From assembly GCA_946482075.1 (NCBI GenBank), contig CAMLQG010000030.1:1-33693 (forward strand): a stretch of 33,693 nt of DNA, given 5' to 3'. A program made the translations under genes and the position numbers. Source of the DNA: an uncultured Erythrobacteraceae bacterium. GTDB lineage: Bacteria; Pseudomonadota; Alphaproteobacteria; Sphingomonadales; Sphingomonadaceae. The notes beneath the pieces were generated by a model, which was not told the DNA's origin, searched no databases, and saw nothing but the letters and a program-made list of their open reading frames with translations. Positions 16,791 through 28,524 of this stretch are shown here, in pieces. How positions within the stretch are numbered: the stretch's first letter is position 1; every line of letters starts with the position of its first letter.

Positions 16791-16953
16791 CGCCGTCGGC
16801 ACCTTCCCGGAGCGGTTCGGACATCTGCGCTTGCCGTGCGCGATGGCCGCGGCCGCGCTTCAGCGGCGGGTCGAGATCGTCGCGCGACAGCAGCCGCCAA
16901 GCGGCGACCGCCAGGAGTGTATGCGTGAGCGCGAGCGTGAAGATGTCGATCAA
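16783..16953 (-). CDS. 56-aa membrane microprotein upstream of the ligase gene
   Basis: A short reading frame beginning at TTG (16953-16951) encodes one hydrophobic helix (IDIFTLALTHTLLAVAAWRLL, ~2-22) and a basic, then acidic tail (DDLDPPLKRGRGHRARQAQ...). It ends in TGA overlapping the ligase ATG by 8 bases (ATGCTTGA), the usual sign of translational coupling. No strong Shine-Dalgarno is visible before the TTG. A longer version from an ATG at 17055 would overlap the divergent glycosyltransferase start, so I prefer the short form. No family recognised; it could be a small partner of the ligase. Confidence 0.5.
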   Translation of the reverse strand: MIDIFTLALTHTLLAVAAWRLLSRDDLDPPLKRGRGHRARQAQMSEPLREGADGDA

Positions 16954-16981
16954 GAGCCGATACCCGGTGAAGTCCTGCGGT

Positions 16982-17015
16982 CGGCACGCTCTATCAACAC
17001 CCGGTTGACGTGCCG
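16982..17015. promoter_or_regulatory. Composite inverted repeat in the ligase/glycosyltransferase divergent gap
   Basis: Outer arms CGGCACG (16982-16988) and CGTGCCG (17009-17015) enclose inner arms TCAAC (16994-16998) and GTTGA (17004-17008). The right half contains TTGACG (17005-17010), a possible -35 box for the glycosyltransferase, but a good -10 at 17 bases is missing. It may be an operator shared by the two divergent units. Confidence 0.35.
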
Positions 17016-17044
17016 TTAAGCTTGTGATGGCACATGATCCCGTC

Positions 17045-18274
17045 ATGACCCGCATCCTTCACGTGCTCGATCATTCGCTGCCGCTGCATAGCGGCTATAC
17101 TTTCCGCACGCGCGCGATCCTCAAGGCGCAGCAGGCGGCGGGGTTGGAAGTGCGCGGCGTCACCGGCGTGCGCCACGAGGCGGAAGGCCCGCCGGTTGAG
17201 GAAGCGGACGGACTGCTGTTCCACCGCACGACCGGCGAGATCAGCGGCCCGGCCGGCTTGCGCGAATGGCGCGAGATCGGCCTCCTGGCCAATGCGATCG
17301 AAACGGTGTGCCAGGACTGGCGGCCGGACGTGATCCATGCCCATTCGCCCGCGCTCTGCGGCCTTGCCGCGCTGCGCGTGGCGCGCAAGCTCGACATTCC
17401 CTTTGTCTATGAAATCCGTGCCTTCTGGGAAGATGCGGCGGTGGGCAACGGCACGGGCCGCGAAGCGTCGCTGCGTTATCGTCTGACGCGCAGCCTGGAA
17501 AACCGCGTCGTCGCGGGCGCGGATTGCGTGATGACCATCTGCCACGGGTTGCGCGACGATCTGATCGCACGCGGCGTCGCGCCGGGGCGCATCGGGATCA
17601 TGCCCAATGGCGTCGATTTCGCGATGTTCGGCGATCCGCCCCCGCGCGACGAAACACTGGCGGCCGAGCTCGGCCTCGGCAGCGGGCCGGTGATCGGCTT
17701 CATCGGCAGCTTCTACGACTACGAAGGTATCGACGATCTGATCGAAGCGATGCCGGTAGTGCGGTCCGAACACCCGGATGCGCGCCTGCTCCTTGTGGGC
17801 GGCGGTCCGGTGGCCGACCGGCTGGCGAAGCAGGCCGACAATTCGCCCGCGCGCAACGCCATCCGCTTCGTGGGCCGCGTGCCGCATTCCGAGGTGGAGC
17901 GCTATTACGCGCTGGCCGACATCATGGCCTATCCGCGCAAGCCCAGCCGTCTGACGGACCTCGTCACGCCGCTGAAACCGCTGGAAGCGATGGCGCAGGG
18001 CAAGCTCGTCGCGGCTTCCGATGTCGGCGGACACCGCGAACTGATCCGCGACGGCGTGACCGGCACGCTGTTTACTGCGGGCGATCCCGTGGCCTGCGGC
18101 GAAGCGCTGGCCGATCTGCTTTCCCGCCGGGAGGATTGGGACATCATGCGCCGCACCGCGCACGCGCATGTGACGGCCCATCACGACTGGTCGCGTAATG
18201 TCAGACGTTATCTCGACGTTTACCAAACGTTGATACAAAAGCGGCCATCACCTCGACTTCCGGCTGCCGCCTGA
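17045..18274 (+). CDS. PEP-CTERM/exosortase A-associated glycosyltransferase (GT4 fold)
   Basis: A cytoplasmic or membrane-peripheral GT-B glycosyltransferase of 409 aa. The start ILHVLDHSLPLHSGYTFRTR is the hallmark N-terminus of the exosortase-A-associated glycosyltransferase family. The C-terminal domain has VIGFIGSFYDYEGIDDLIEA, the donor-site region with PRKPSRLTDLVTPLKPLEAMAQGK, and the invariant EAMAxGK-type glutamate of GT4 enzymes. It should add a sugar to a lipid-linked extracellular polysaccharide. ATG 17045 gives the family N-terminus; ATG 17027 and GTG 17024 are upstream alternatives and no strong RBS is present for any of them. It is divergent from the ligase unit, so both may be controlled from the same ~90-base gap. 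Confidence 0.9.
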   Translation: MTRILHVLDHSLPLHSGYTFRTRAILKAQQAAGLEVRGVTGVRHEAEGPPVEEADGLLFHRTTGEISGPAGLREWREIGLLANAIETVCQDWRPDVIHAHSPALCGLAALRVARKLDIPFVYEIRAFWEDAAVGNGTGREASLRYRLTRSLENRVVAGADCVMTICHGLRDDLIARGVAPGRIGIMPNGVDFAMFGDPPPRDETLAAELGLGSGPVIGFIGSFYDYEGIDDLIEAMPVVRSEHPDARLLLVGGGPVADRLAKQADNSPARNAIRFVGRVPHSEVERYYALADIMAYPRKPSRLTDLVTPLKPLEAMAQGKLVAASDVGGHRELIRDGVTGTLFTAGDPVACGEALADLLSRREDWDIMRRTAHAHVTAHHDWSRNVRRYLDVYQTLIQKRPSPRLPAAA

Positions 18275-18333
18275 CGCGCGCACTCCGGAATGGGGTGTGT
18301 GAGGGGCCGGCAACGGCGCAGGTCAAGGTGATC

Positions 18334-19308
18334 ATGGGCAAAGCGAACGACACTCGGCATGGGCGGCGCAAACCCGCGCCGATCCGCTCGCACCCGGCGT
18401 TCACGATGCTCGTCGCCCTGTGGTTCGCCGCCCTGCTCGGGTTCGGCAGCCTGTTTCTCCCGGTCCAGTCGCTGGAACGTCTCGCGGATTTCGCGCCGAG
18501 CGATGCGGCTCCGCTGATCGGGCATGCTCTCAGGCTGGTCGTCGCGATCTTAGCCGGTCTTGCCGGATATGCTCTCGGTGCGCTGATCGCCCGCAAGGTG
18601 GCGCAAGGTCCGGTGCGCACGGCGCGCGAGGAACCGCGTGCCAGACGCGCTCCCACCATGCGCGACATCGAAGCCGATGCTCCGCGCCGCCCGATCATCG
18701 CTCACGAAGAGCTGGGCACGGAAGGCCTCGGGCCCGTGCCGGAAGTCTTCCCGGAAGACGAGCCCGTAGCGGAAGAATTGCCGGTTCCGCCGAGATATGA
18801 CAGCCCGTGGCTGGCCGACGAGGATGGCCATGTATGGTCGGAAGAGCTGGCCGATGCGCCGCTGGCGCTTTCGGAAAGGGACATTCTGCCGGAAGGCACC
18901 GTTCCGGTCATGGCGGCGGGGGTCGCAGATGGCGTCGCGGAACGCCCGCTTACCGAACTGGGCATGGTCGAGCTGATCGAGCGGCTTGCCCATGCGATCC
19001 AGCTCAAGCAGGGCCTCGCCCGCAGCCTGCCCGCCCATGCGGAAGACATGGTCAGGCGGCTGGATGCGGATGTCCAGGCCAGCCATGCCGCTTATGCATC
19101 GCTCATGGATATCAGCAACTTGAAGTCTCCTGCGTCCAAGGCGCCGACAGCTCTGCCCGCCGAAACCGCAATGACTTTCCCGCCAGCGTCGTTCCGCCGT
19201 TCCCCTGCGCTGGAAGAGGCGAGAGCGGCGGTCATCGAACCCGATCGCGAGACCGTTGCCCTGCGCAGCGCGCTCGAAACGCTCCGCCGGATGAGCGGCA
19301 CCGCCTGA
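18334..19308 (+). CDS. Conserved-looking protein of unknown function with two N-terminal membrane helices
   Basis: A 324-aa protein. A basic N-terminus (~1-20) precedes two transmembrane helices (~23-44, TMLVALWFAALLGFGSLFLP; ~66-86, LRLVVAILAGLAGYALGAL). These are followed by a basic patch, a Pro/Glu-rich linker (~125-165) and a cytoplasmic C-terminal region containing the helical segment LTELGMVELIERLAHAIQLKQGLARSL. AAGG lies 5-6 bases before the ATG at 18334. It lies 59 bases after the glycosyltransferase and 290 bases before gltB, so it may share the glycosyltransferase transcript. I recognise no domain. Codon use is like that of its neighbours, and frame and length make it a real gene. 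Confidence 0.82.
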   Translation: MGKANDTRHGRRKPAPIRSHPAFTMLVALWFAALLGFGSLFLPVQSLERLADFAPSDAAPLIGHALRLVVAILAGLAGYALGALIARKVAQGPVRTAREEPRARRAPTMRDIEADAPRRPIIAHEELGTEGLGPVPEVFPEDEPVAEELPVPPRYDSPWLADEDGHVWSEELADAPLALSERDILPEGTVPVMAAGVADGVAERPLTELGMVELIERLAHAIQLKQGLARSLPAHAEDMVRRLDADVQASHAAYASLMDISNLKSPASKAPTALPAETAMTFPPASFRRSPALEEARAAVIEPDRETVALRSALETLRRMSGTA

Positions 19309-19598
19309 CGGACAGCGAGAGCACAGGCATGGCGCAAAAGCCGCGCGCGTGGCAGACTGAGTTTCCTGCGTAACATCGCGGCTTGACGGGCTTGGCCGCG
19401 GCCTGCAAAGGCCCCCCGCACCTCCGTGTGATCGGGCCAGGTGATCGGGCGGCGCTTCGCGGTTGCAAAAATCGCTTCCTGACGCCATTTGGGCTGTTCG
19501 TGCTGTCTTGCCGCATTGCGGCGAGGCGATTCGCGCGCATTGCCGAGAAGAGCTGCGAGGGGTGCAGCGTTCCGGCTTATGACAGGATGGGAATTTTG

Positions 19599-24239
<4,641 letters not shown>

Positions 24240-24254
24240 GGAATACGATCAGAA

Positions 24255-25688
24255 ATGGGCAAGGAAACGGGGTTCCTCGAGTTCGAGCGTCAGGATCGCA
24301 GCTATGCCGATCCCAAGGAACGGGTGAAGCATTACAAGGAATTCGTGATCCCGCTGACGGAGCCGGCGCTGCGCACCCAGGCGTCGCGCTGCATGAATTG
24401 CGGCATTCCCTATTGTCACAATGGCTGTCCGGTGAACAACATCATCCCGGACTGGAACCACCTGGTCTATGAGGATCACTGGCGCGATGCGCTGGTGAAC
24501 CTGCATTCCACCAACAATTTTCCGGAATTCACCGGTCGCATCTGCCCTGCCCCGTGCGAGGCGAGCTGCACGCTGAACATCACCGACCAGCCGGTGACGA
24601 TCAAGTCGATCGAATGCGCGATCGTGGATCGCGGCTGGAAGGAAGGCTGGATCGAGCCGCAGATCCCCGCGAAGCGCACCGGCAAGTCGGTCGCGGTGGT
24701 CGGTTCGGGGCCGGGCGGCATGGCCTGCGCCCAGCAGTTGGCGCGCGCCGGGCACAGCGTCACCCTGTTCGAGAAGGCGGATCGCGTGGGCGGGCTGCTC
24801 CGCTACGGCATTCCCGACTTCAAGATGGAAAAGCATCTGATCGACCGCCGCATGAAGCAGATGGAAGCGGAAGGAGTCACTTTCCGCACTTCCACCGAAG
24901 TCGGCGTCGACATGTCCTTCAAGTCGCTGAAGGAGAATTACGACGCGGTGGTGCTGTCGGGCGGCGCGGAACATCCCCGCCCGCTGCAGATTCCGGGCGC
25001 TGAACTGCCGGGCGTCCATTTCGCGATGGAATTCCTGACCCAGCAGAACAAGCGCAATGCGGGCGACGACGAGAAGCGCGCTGCGCCGAGCGGCTCGCTG
25101 TTGGCGACCGACAAGCATGTGATCGTGATCGGCGGCGGCGATACCGGCTCCGACTGCGTGGGCACGTCCAACCGCCATGGCGCGAAGAGCGTGACTCAGC
25201 TGGAAATCATGCCCAAACCGCCGGAGCATGAGGACAAGGGCCTCACCTGGCCCGACTGGCCGCTGAAACTGCGGACCTCCACCAGCCACGACGAAGGCGT
25301 GGAGCGCGACTGGGCCGTGCTGACCAAGCGCGTGCTGGGCGAAAACAAGGTCACCGGCCTCGAATGCGTCCGCGTCGAATGGAATGGCGGCCGAATGGAA
25401 GAAGTGCCCGGCAGCGAGTTCACGCTGGAAGCGGATCTCATCTTCCTTGCCATGGGCTTCCTTGGACCCCGCAAGCAGGGGCTGATCGACCAGTCCGGCG
25501 TGGAACTGACCGATCGCGGCAATGTCGCGGCCGACGTGGTCGATTACCGCACGAGCGAGGACATGGTCTTCGCCTGCGGCGACATGCGCCGCGGTCAGAG
25601 CCTGGTGGTCTGGGCGATCCGTGAGGGCCGCCAATGCGCCCGCTCGGTCGACCAGGCGCTGATGGGCCGGAGCGAACTGCCGCGGTGA
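24255..25688 (+). CDS. gltD: Glutamate synthase (NADPH) small subunit
   Basis: The 477-aa small subunit that passes electrons from NADPH through FAD and two 4Fe-4S clusters to GltB. The N-terminal cluster cysteines are visible: Cys46, 49, 54 and 58 ([13 protein letters not shown]) and Cys97, 101 and 105 (CPAPCEASC). The FAD-binding GSGPGG is at 150-155, the NADPH-binding GGGDTG at 293-298, and the second FAD motif [16 protein letters not shown] near the end. All key residues are present. It lies 15 bases behind gltB, and AAGGAA overlaps the gltB stop region. A repeat element and a structured gap follow. Confidence 0.97.
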   Translation: MGKETGFLEFERQDRSYADPKERVKHYKEFVIPLTEPALRTQASRCMNCGIPYCHNGCPVNNIIPDWNHLVYEDHWRDALVNLHSTNNFPEFTGRICPAPCEASCTLNITDQPVTIKSIECAIVDRGWKEGWIEPQIPAKRTGKSVAVVGSGPGGMACAQQLARAGHSVTLFEKADRVGGLLRYGIPDFKMEKHLIDRRMKQMEAEGVTFRTSTEVGVDMSFKSLKENYDAVVLSGGAEHPRPLQIPGAELPGVHFAMEFLTQQNKRNAGDDEKRAAPSGSLLATDKHVIVIGGGDTGSDCVGTSNRHGAKSVTQLEIMPKPPEHEDKGLTWPDWPLKLRTSTSHDEGVERDWAVLTKRVLGENKVTGLECVRVEWNGGRMEEVPGSEFTLEADLIFLAMGFLGPRKQGLIDQSGVELTDRGNVAADVVDYRTSEDMVFACGDMRRGQSLVVWAIREGRQCARSVDQALMGRSELPR

Positions 25689-25695
25689 GCCTCGC

Positions 25696-25787
25696 CGTCA
25701 TTGCGAGGAGGCGTAGCCGACGCGGCAATCCAGAATGCCATGCATATGGGCTCTGGATTGCTCCAGCCTATCGGCTTCGCAATGACG
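25696..25787. repeat. REP-like palindromic element (GTCATTGCGAG family), copy 2
   Basis: A 92-bp copy of the element at 10723. The left end is CGTCATTGCGAGG, followed by AGGCGTAGCCGACG; the right end is TTCGCAATGACG. Inner arms CAATCCAGA and TCTGGATTG pair. It starts 8 bases after the gltD stop codon, so it may form a 3' hairpin on the gltBD mRNA. Confidence 0.88.
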
Positions 25788-25812
25788 AGATAAAATTCTG
25801 AGAAACTAAAAG

Positions 25813-25849
25813 TGGAGCACGCCCGGTCTTGGCGATAGGGCGTGCTCCA
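25813..25849 (+). other. Perfect 12-bp stem-loop downstream of gltD
   Basis: TGGAGCACGCCC (25813-25824) pairs exactly with GGGCGTGCTCCA (25838-25849) across a 13-base loop. No T-run follows, so it is not a standard terminator. It could be the first stem of a structured RNA or an mRNA 3' end stabiliser for gltBD. The strand is assigned by context only. Confidence 0.6.
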
Positions 25850-25967
25850 AGTTGGCGGAATTGGGGGGAAGCGCCCCCATGCGCCTCCCCCGCCGTCGAT
25901 CCCGACCTGTTGGAGAGAGTCGGTCAGGATCGCCCGGATTTCATCTGCTTCAATCGCCAGCCTTTTT

Positions 25968-25986
25968 GCTAATGAAATCGATTCTC
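25968..25986. promoter_or_regulatory. Fur-box-like sequence
   Basis: GCTAATGAAATCGATTCTC matches the 19-bp Fur consensus GATAATGATAATCATTATC at 13 positions, a level that can occur in real sites. It lies 83 bases before the exported-protein gene at 26069. That gene has no iron-related feature, and no -35/-10 pair is clear, so the call is weak. Confidence 0.28.
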
Positions 25987-26068
25987 AATAACTGAGTCTT
26001 AGACAGGGTGCAGCCCGGCTTCAAGCTCTTTCTTGCGATTCCTTCTCGATAACGGATAGAACGCTTCC

Positions 26069-26704
26069 ATGCGCCGCGCGACCGCCCTTGCCTCCGCCTT
26101 CCTTCTCGCCTGGAGCAACGCCGCCGTCGCGGGCGCGGCGGGCGTCTATCGCGCGGATGAAGGCCCGGAACTCGCGGCCGAGCTGCTGCTGCGGGCCGAT
26201 GGAACCTATGCCTATGCGATGGCCGTCGGCGCGCTCGACGAAAGGTCCCAAGGCCGCTGGCGGGAAGCAGATGGCGCGATCAGCTTCGTGACCGAGCCCA
26301 AGCCCGTGTCGCCCGAATTCCGCCGAGCCGCCCAACAACCGGCGGAGGTCGACTCGCCCTTCCTTCTGGTCACCTGGCCGAACGGACGCGGTATCGCCGG
26401 CATCGATTTCCGCATCGTTTTCGACGAGGGCCATCCGATCACCGGCTATACGCAGGAGGATGGCTGGGCCTGGCCGGCCGGCGAAACGCGCATTCCCCGC
26501 GCGATCGAGCTCGCCGAACCGATCCACGGCGTGACCGCCCCGCCTTTCGCGATCGAACAGGGAAGCAAGGCGTTCCATTTCGAACTCGTGCCCAATGATC
26601 TGGGCGTGGTCGATTTCGGCGAGGCGAGTGCGAGGATCGTGGGGAACCGCCTTCTGCTCCAGCGCCCCGACGGCACGATAAAATTCGTTAAGGCTGCGCG
26701 ATAG
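26069..26704 (+). CDS. Exported protein of unknown function
   Basis: A 211-aa protein with an N-terminal Sec signal (MRRATALASAFLLAWSNAAVA, cleavage expected after Ala21) and a mature domain that starts AGVYRADEGPELAAELLLRADGTYAYAM and reads like a beta-sandwich (alternating hydrophobic strands; LLLRADGTY and LLLQRPDGTIKFVK near the two ends). There is no membrane segment beyond the signal and no cysteine. It is probably periplasmic. I recognise no family. RBS is weak. It is a single gene on the plus strand, 195 bases before ctrA, with its own control region in the gap upstream. Confidence 0.78.
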   Translation: MRRATALASAFLLAWSNAAVAGAAGVYRADEGPELAAELLLRADGTYAYAMAVGALDERSQGRWREADGAISFVTEPKPVSPEFRRAAQQPAEVDSPFLLVTWPNGRGIAGIDFRIVFDEGHPITGYTQEDGWAWPAGETRIPRAIELAEPIHGVTAPPFAIEQGSKAFHFELVPNDLGVVDFGEASARIVGNRLLLQRPDGTIKFVKAAR

Positions 26705-26768
26705 GCGGCGGCGGACGCGAGCCGAGCCGAAATCAGGGCCCGCGGACGCGGCGTTGCAAAAGTGTCGC

Positions 26769-26876
26769 GACTCGTGGTCCCAGGCCGCTTTACGCTTAAT
26801 TAACCTTTCTTGTTCAGAACTTCCGTGGTTAATTGCTGTGAACATCCCTTTCCGAGGGGTTACCGACCATGGAATC
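26769..26876 (+). promoter_or_regulatory. ctrA control region with CtrA half-sites and two GANTC sites
   Basis: The gap before ctrA contains TTAACC (26800-26805) and the inverted GGTTAA (26827-26832), both matching the CtrA half-site, and a TTAATTAA stretch (26796-26803). GANTC sites, the target of the CcrM methylase, lie at 26769-26773 (GACTC) and 26872-26876 (GAATC). In Caulobacter ctrA is controlled by CtrA itself and by CcrM methylation, so autoregulation is plausible here. Exact -35/-10 boxes are not clear. Confidence 0.45.
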
Positions 26877-26899
26877 GGGGCAACAACGGGGGCCTACCA

Positions 26900-27595
26900 A
26901 TGCGCGTTCTGTTGATCGAAGATGAGCCGACAACGGCCAAGGCGATCGAGTTGATGCTGACCACCGAAGGCTTCAACGTCTATTCGACCGATCTGGGCGA
27001 AGAGGGCCTCGATCTCGGCAAGCTGTATGATTACGACATCATCCTGCTCGACCTGAACCTGCCGGACATGCACGGCTATGACGTGCTGAAAAAGCTGCGC
27101 GTCGCCAAGGTGCAGACGCCGGTTTTGATCCTGTCCGGCATCGCCGAAATGGATTCGAAAGTCCGCAGCTTCGGCTTCGGCGCCGACGATTACGTCACCA
27201 AGCCTTTCCATCGCGAAGAGCTGATCGCCCGTATCCATGCGGTGGTGCGCCGTTCCAAGGGCCACTCGCAGTCGGTCATCCGCACCGGCAAGCTGGCCGT
27301 GAACCTCGACGCCAAGACTGTCGAAGTCGACGGCGCACGCGTTCACCTGACCGGCAAGGAATACGCCATGCTGGAGCTGCTTTCGCTCCGCAAAGGCACC
27401 ACGCTGACCAAGGAAATGTTCCTCAACCATCTCTATGGCGGGATGGACGAACCGGAACTCAAGATCATCGACGTGTTCATCTGCAAGCTGCGCAAGAAGC
27501 TGTCGCTCGCGTGCGACGGCGAGAACTACATCGAGACCGTCTGGGGCCGCGGCTATGTGCTGCGCGATCCGGAAGACAAGGCGGAAGCCGCCTGA
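26900..27595 (+). CDS. ctrA: Cell-cycle response regulator CtrA
   Basis: An OmpR-type response regulator of 231 aa, the master cell-cycle and development regulator of Alphaproteobacteria. The receiver domain (~1-120) has the acidic pair ED (8-9), phospho-acceptor Asp51 in [11 protein letters not shown] and Lys101 in VTKPF. The C-terminal winged helix (~125-225) has [52 protein letters not shown], almost the textbook CtrA sequence. The C-terminus ends in Ala-Ala, like the ClpXP degradation signal of Caulobacter CtrA. ATG 26900 has GGGGG 8 bases upstream. It is followed by a strong terminator at 27623. Confidence 0.97.
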   Translation: MRVLLIEDEPTTAKAIELMLTTEGFNVYSTDLGEEGLDLGKLYDYDIILLDLNLPDMHGYDVLKKLRVAKVQTPVLILSGIAEMDSKVRSFGFGADDYVTKPFHREELIARIHAVVRRSKGHSQSVIRTGKLAVNLDAKTVEVDGARVHLTGKEYAMLELLSLRKGTTLTKEMFLNHLYGGMDEPELKIIDVFICKLRKKLSLACDGENYIETVWGRGYVLRDPEDKAEAA

Positions 27596-27622
27596 CCCTT
27601 CGCAATTCAGTCCGGATACCCG

Positions 27623-27654
27623 AACACCCCGCCATCGCGCGGGGTGTTTTCGTT
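27623..27654 (+). terminator. Rho-independent terminator of ctrA
   Basis: AACACCCCGC (27623-27632) pairs perfectly with GCGGGGTGTT (27639-27648) over a 6-base loop, followed by TTTTCGTT. It lies 27 bases after the ctrA stop codon. Confidence 0.92.
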
Positions 27655-27658
27655 CCGG

Positions 27659-27682
27659 CTCCCCTTCCTTTCAGGGGAGGGG
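27659..27682 (+). repeat. 24-bp CTCCCC/GGGGAG inverted-repeat element, copy 2
   Basis: Same short palindrome as at 148-171 (minus strand there), with one mismatch in 24 bases. It sits between the ctrA terminator and trmB. The function is unknown; it could add a second 3' hairpin after ctrA. Confidence 0.55.
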
Positions 27683-27725
27683 AGATCATTTTGCCTCACT
27701 CCCGCTTTGCTGTAAGCGCGCGCGC

Positions 27726-28424
27726 ATGACTGCTTACAAATCCGGCGATCCGACCACGATCAACCGCCTCTACGGCCGCGCCAAGGGCAAGAAACTGCGC
27801 GTGGGCCAGCAGGATCTGGTCGACAGTCTGCTGCCGACCCTCTCAGTGCCCGAAGACGGCCCGGTCACGGCGGAAGGGCTGTTCGGGCAACCCGCCCCGC
27901 TTCATTTCGAGATCGGTTTCGGCGCGGGGGAGCATCTCGCCTATCGCGCGGACATGCTGCCCGATCACGGCTTCATTGGCTGCGAGCCGTTCCTCAATGG
28001 CGTGGTCGGCGCACTGGGCCATGTCCGCGACCTGCGGCTGACGAATCTTCGCCTGCATATGGGCGATGCGCTGGACGTGTTGCGCCGCATCCCCGACGGC
28101 GCGCTGTCCTTCGTCTACCTGCTCCACCCCGATCCCTGGCCCAAGGCCCGCCATGCCAAGCGCCGGATGATGAACGACGGGCCGCTGAACCTGATCGCGG
28201 CCAAGCTCGGGCCCGGCGGGGAATTCCGCTTCTCCACCGACCACCCGATCTATCTGCGCCATGCGCTGATGGTGATGAACCGCCAGCACGAGCGGTTCGA
28301 ATGGCTGGCGGAAGGCCCGCAAAGCTGGCAGAATCGCCCCGGCGGCTGGTGCGAAACACGCTACGAAGCGAAGGCGCGGCAGCAGGGGCACGAAGTCTGG
28401 TACTTCCGTTACCGCCGGCGTTGA
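27726..28424 (+). CDS. trmB: tRNA (guanine-N7-)-methyltransferase
   Basis: A 232-aa SAM-dependent methyltransferase that makes m7G46 in the variable loop of tRNA. Motif I LHFEIGFGAGEHLAYRA, the GCEPFLNGV strand and the family-defining HPDPWPKARHAKRRM are present; most members have FPDPWPKxRHxKRR, so the His for Phe is a mild variant. The C-terminal ETRYEAKARQQGHEVWYF contains the conserved T-x-Y/F-E motif. ATG 27726 is chosen by homology to the usual N-terminus; Shine-Dalgarno is weak and the frame is open further upstream into ctrA. A hairpin GAAAAAGC/GCTTTTTC (28425-28432, 28461-28468) follows the stop. Confidence 0.94.
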   Translation: MTAYKSGDPTTINRLYGRAKGKKLRVGQQDLVDSLLPTLSVPEDGPVTAEGLFGQPAPLHFEIGFGAGEHLAYRADMLPDHGFIGCEPFLNGVVGALGHVRDLRLTNLRLHMGDALDVLRRIPDGALSFVYLLHPDPWPKARHAKRRMMNDGPLNLIAAKLGPGGEFRFSTDHPIYLRHALMVMNRQHERFEWLAEGPQSWQNRPGGWCETRYEAKARQQGHEVWYFRYRRR

Positions 28425-28524
28425 GAAAAAGCTTTGCTTGATGCAGCCTATAATTTTCTTGCTTTTTCCCCGGCGTGCCGCTCGACACGTTCCATCCTCC
28501 ATCCGCTGAGCAAGGCCGAACTCC

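Larger units (their letters stand above)
25689..26068. other. 380-base gap after gltD: repeat, strong hairpin and AT-rich end, no gene
   Basis: This is the only gap over 300 bases. It holds a REP-like repeat (25696-25787), a perfect 12-bp hairpin (25813-25849), a G6...C5 pairing (25864-25868 with 25874-25878), a short CCGAC/GTCGG stem (25902-25906 with 25919-25923), a T5 run (25963-25967), and an AT-rich stretch with a Fur-like sequence (25968-25986). A 37-codon frame from ATG 25879 has no RBS and I do not believe it. A small structured RNA of ~155 nt (25811-25967) is possible. Confidence 0.6.

Noticed and set aside
15594..16928. A 444-aa plus-strand open frame
   Set aside because: Antisense to the ligase gene; Arg/Asp/Gln-rich without any recognisable motif.
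16994..18238. A 414-aa minus-strand open frame
   Set aside because: Antisense to the exosortase-associated glycosyltransferase; histidine- and arginine-rich shadow.
25879..25992. A 37-codon frame from ATG 25879
   Set aside because: No Shine-Dalgarno, Arg/Ser/Pro-rich start, and it lies in hairpin-rich DNA.
28425..28468. GAAAAAGC/GCTTTTTC hairpin after trmB as a terminator
   Set aside because: The loop is 28 bases long and the stem is A/T-rich, so I did not list it as a feature; it could still help end the transcript.
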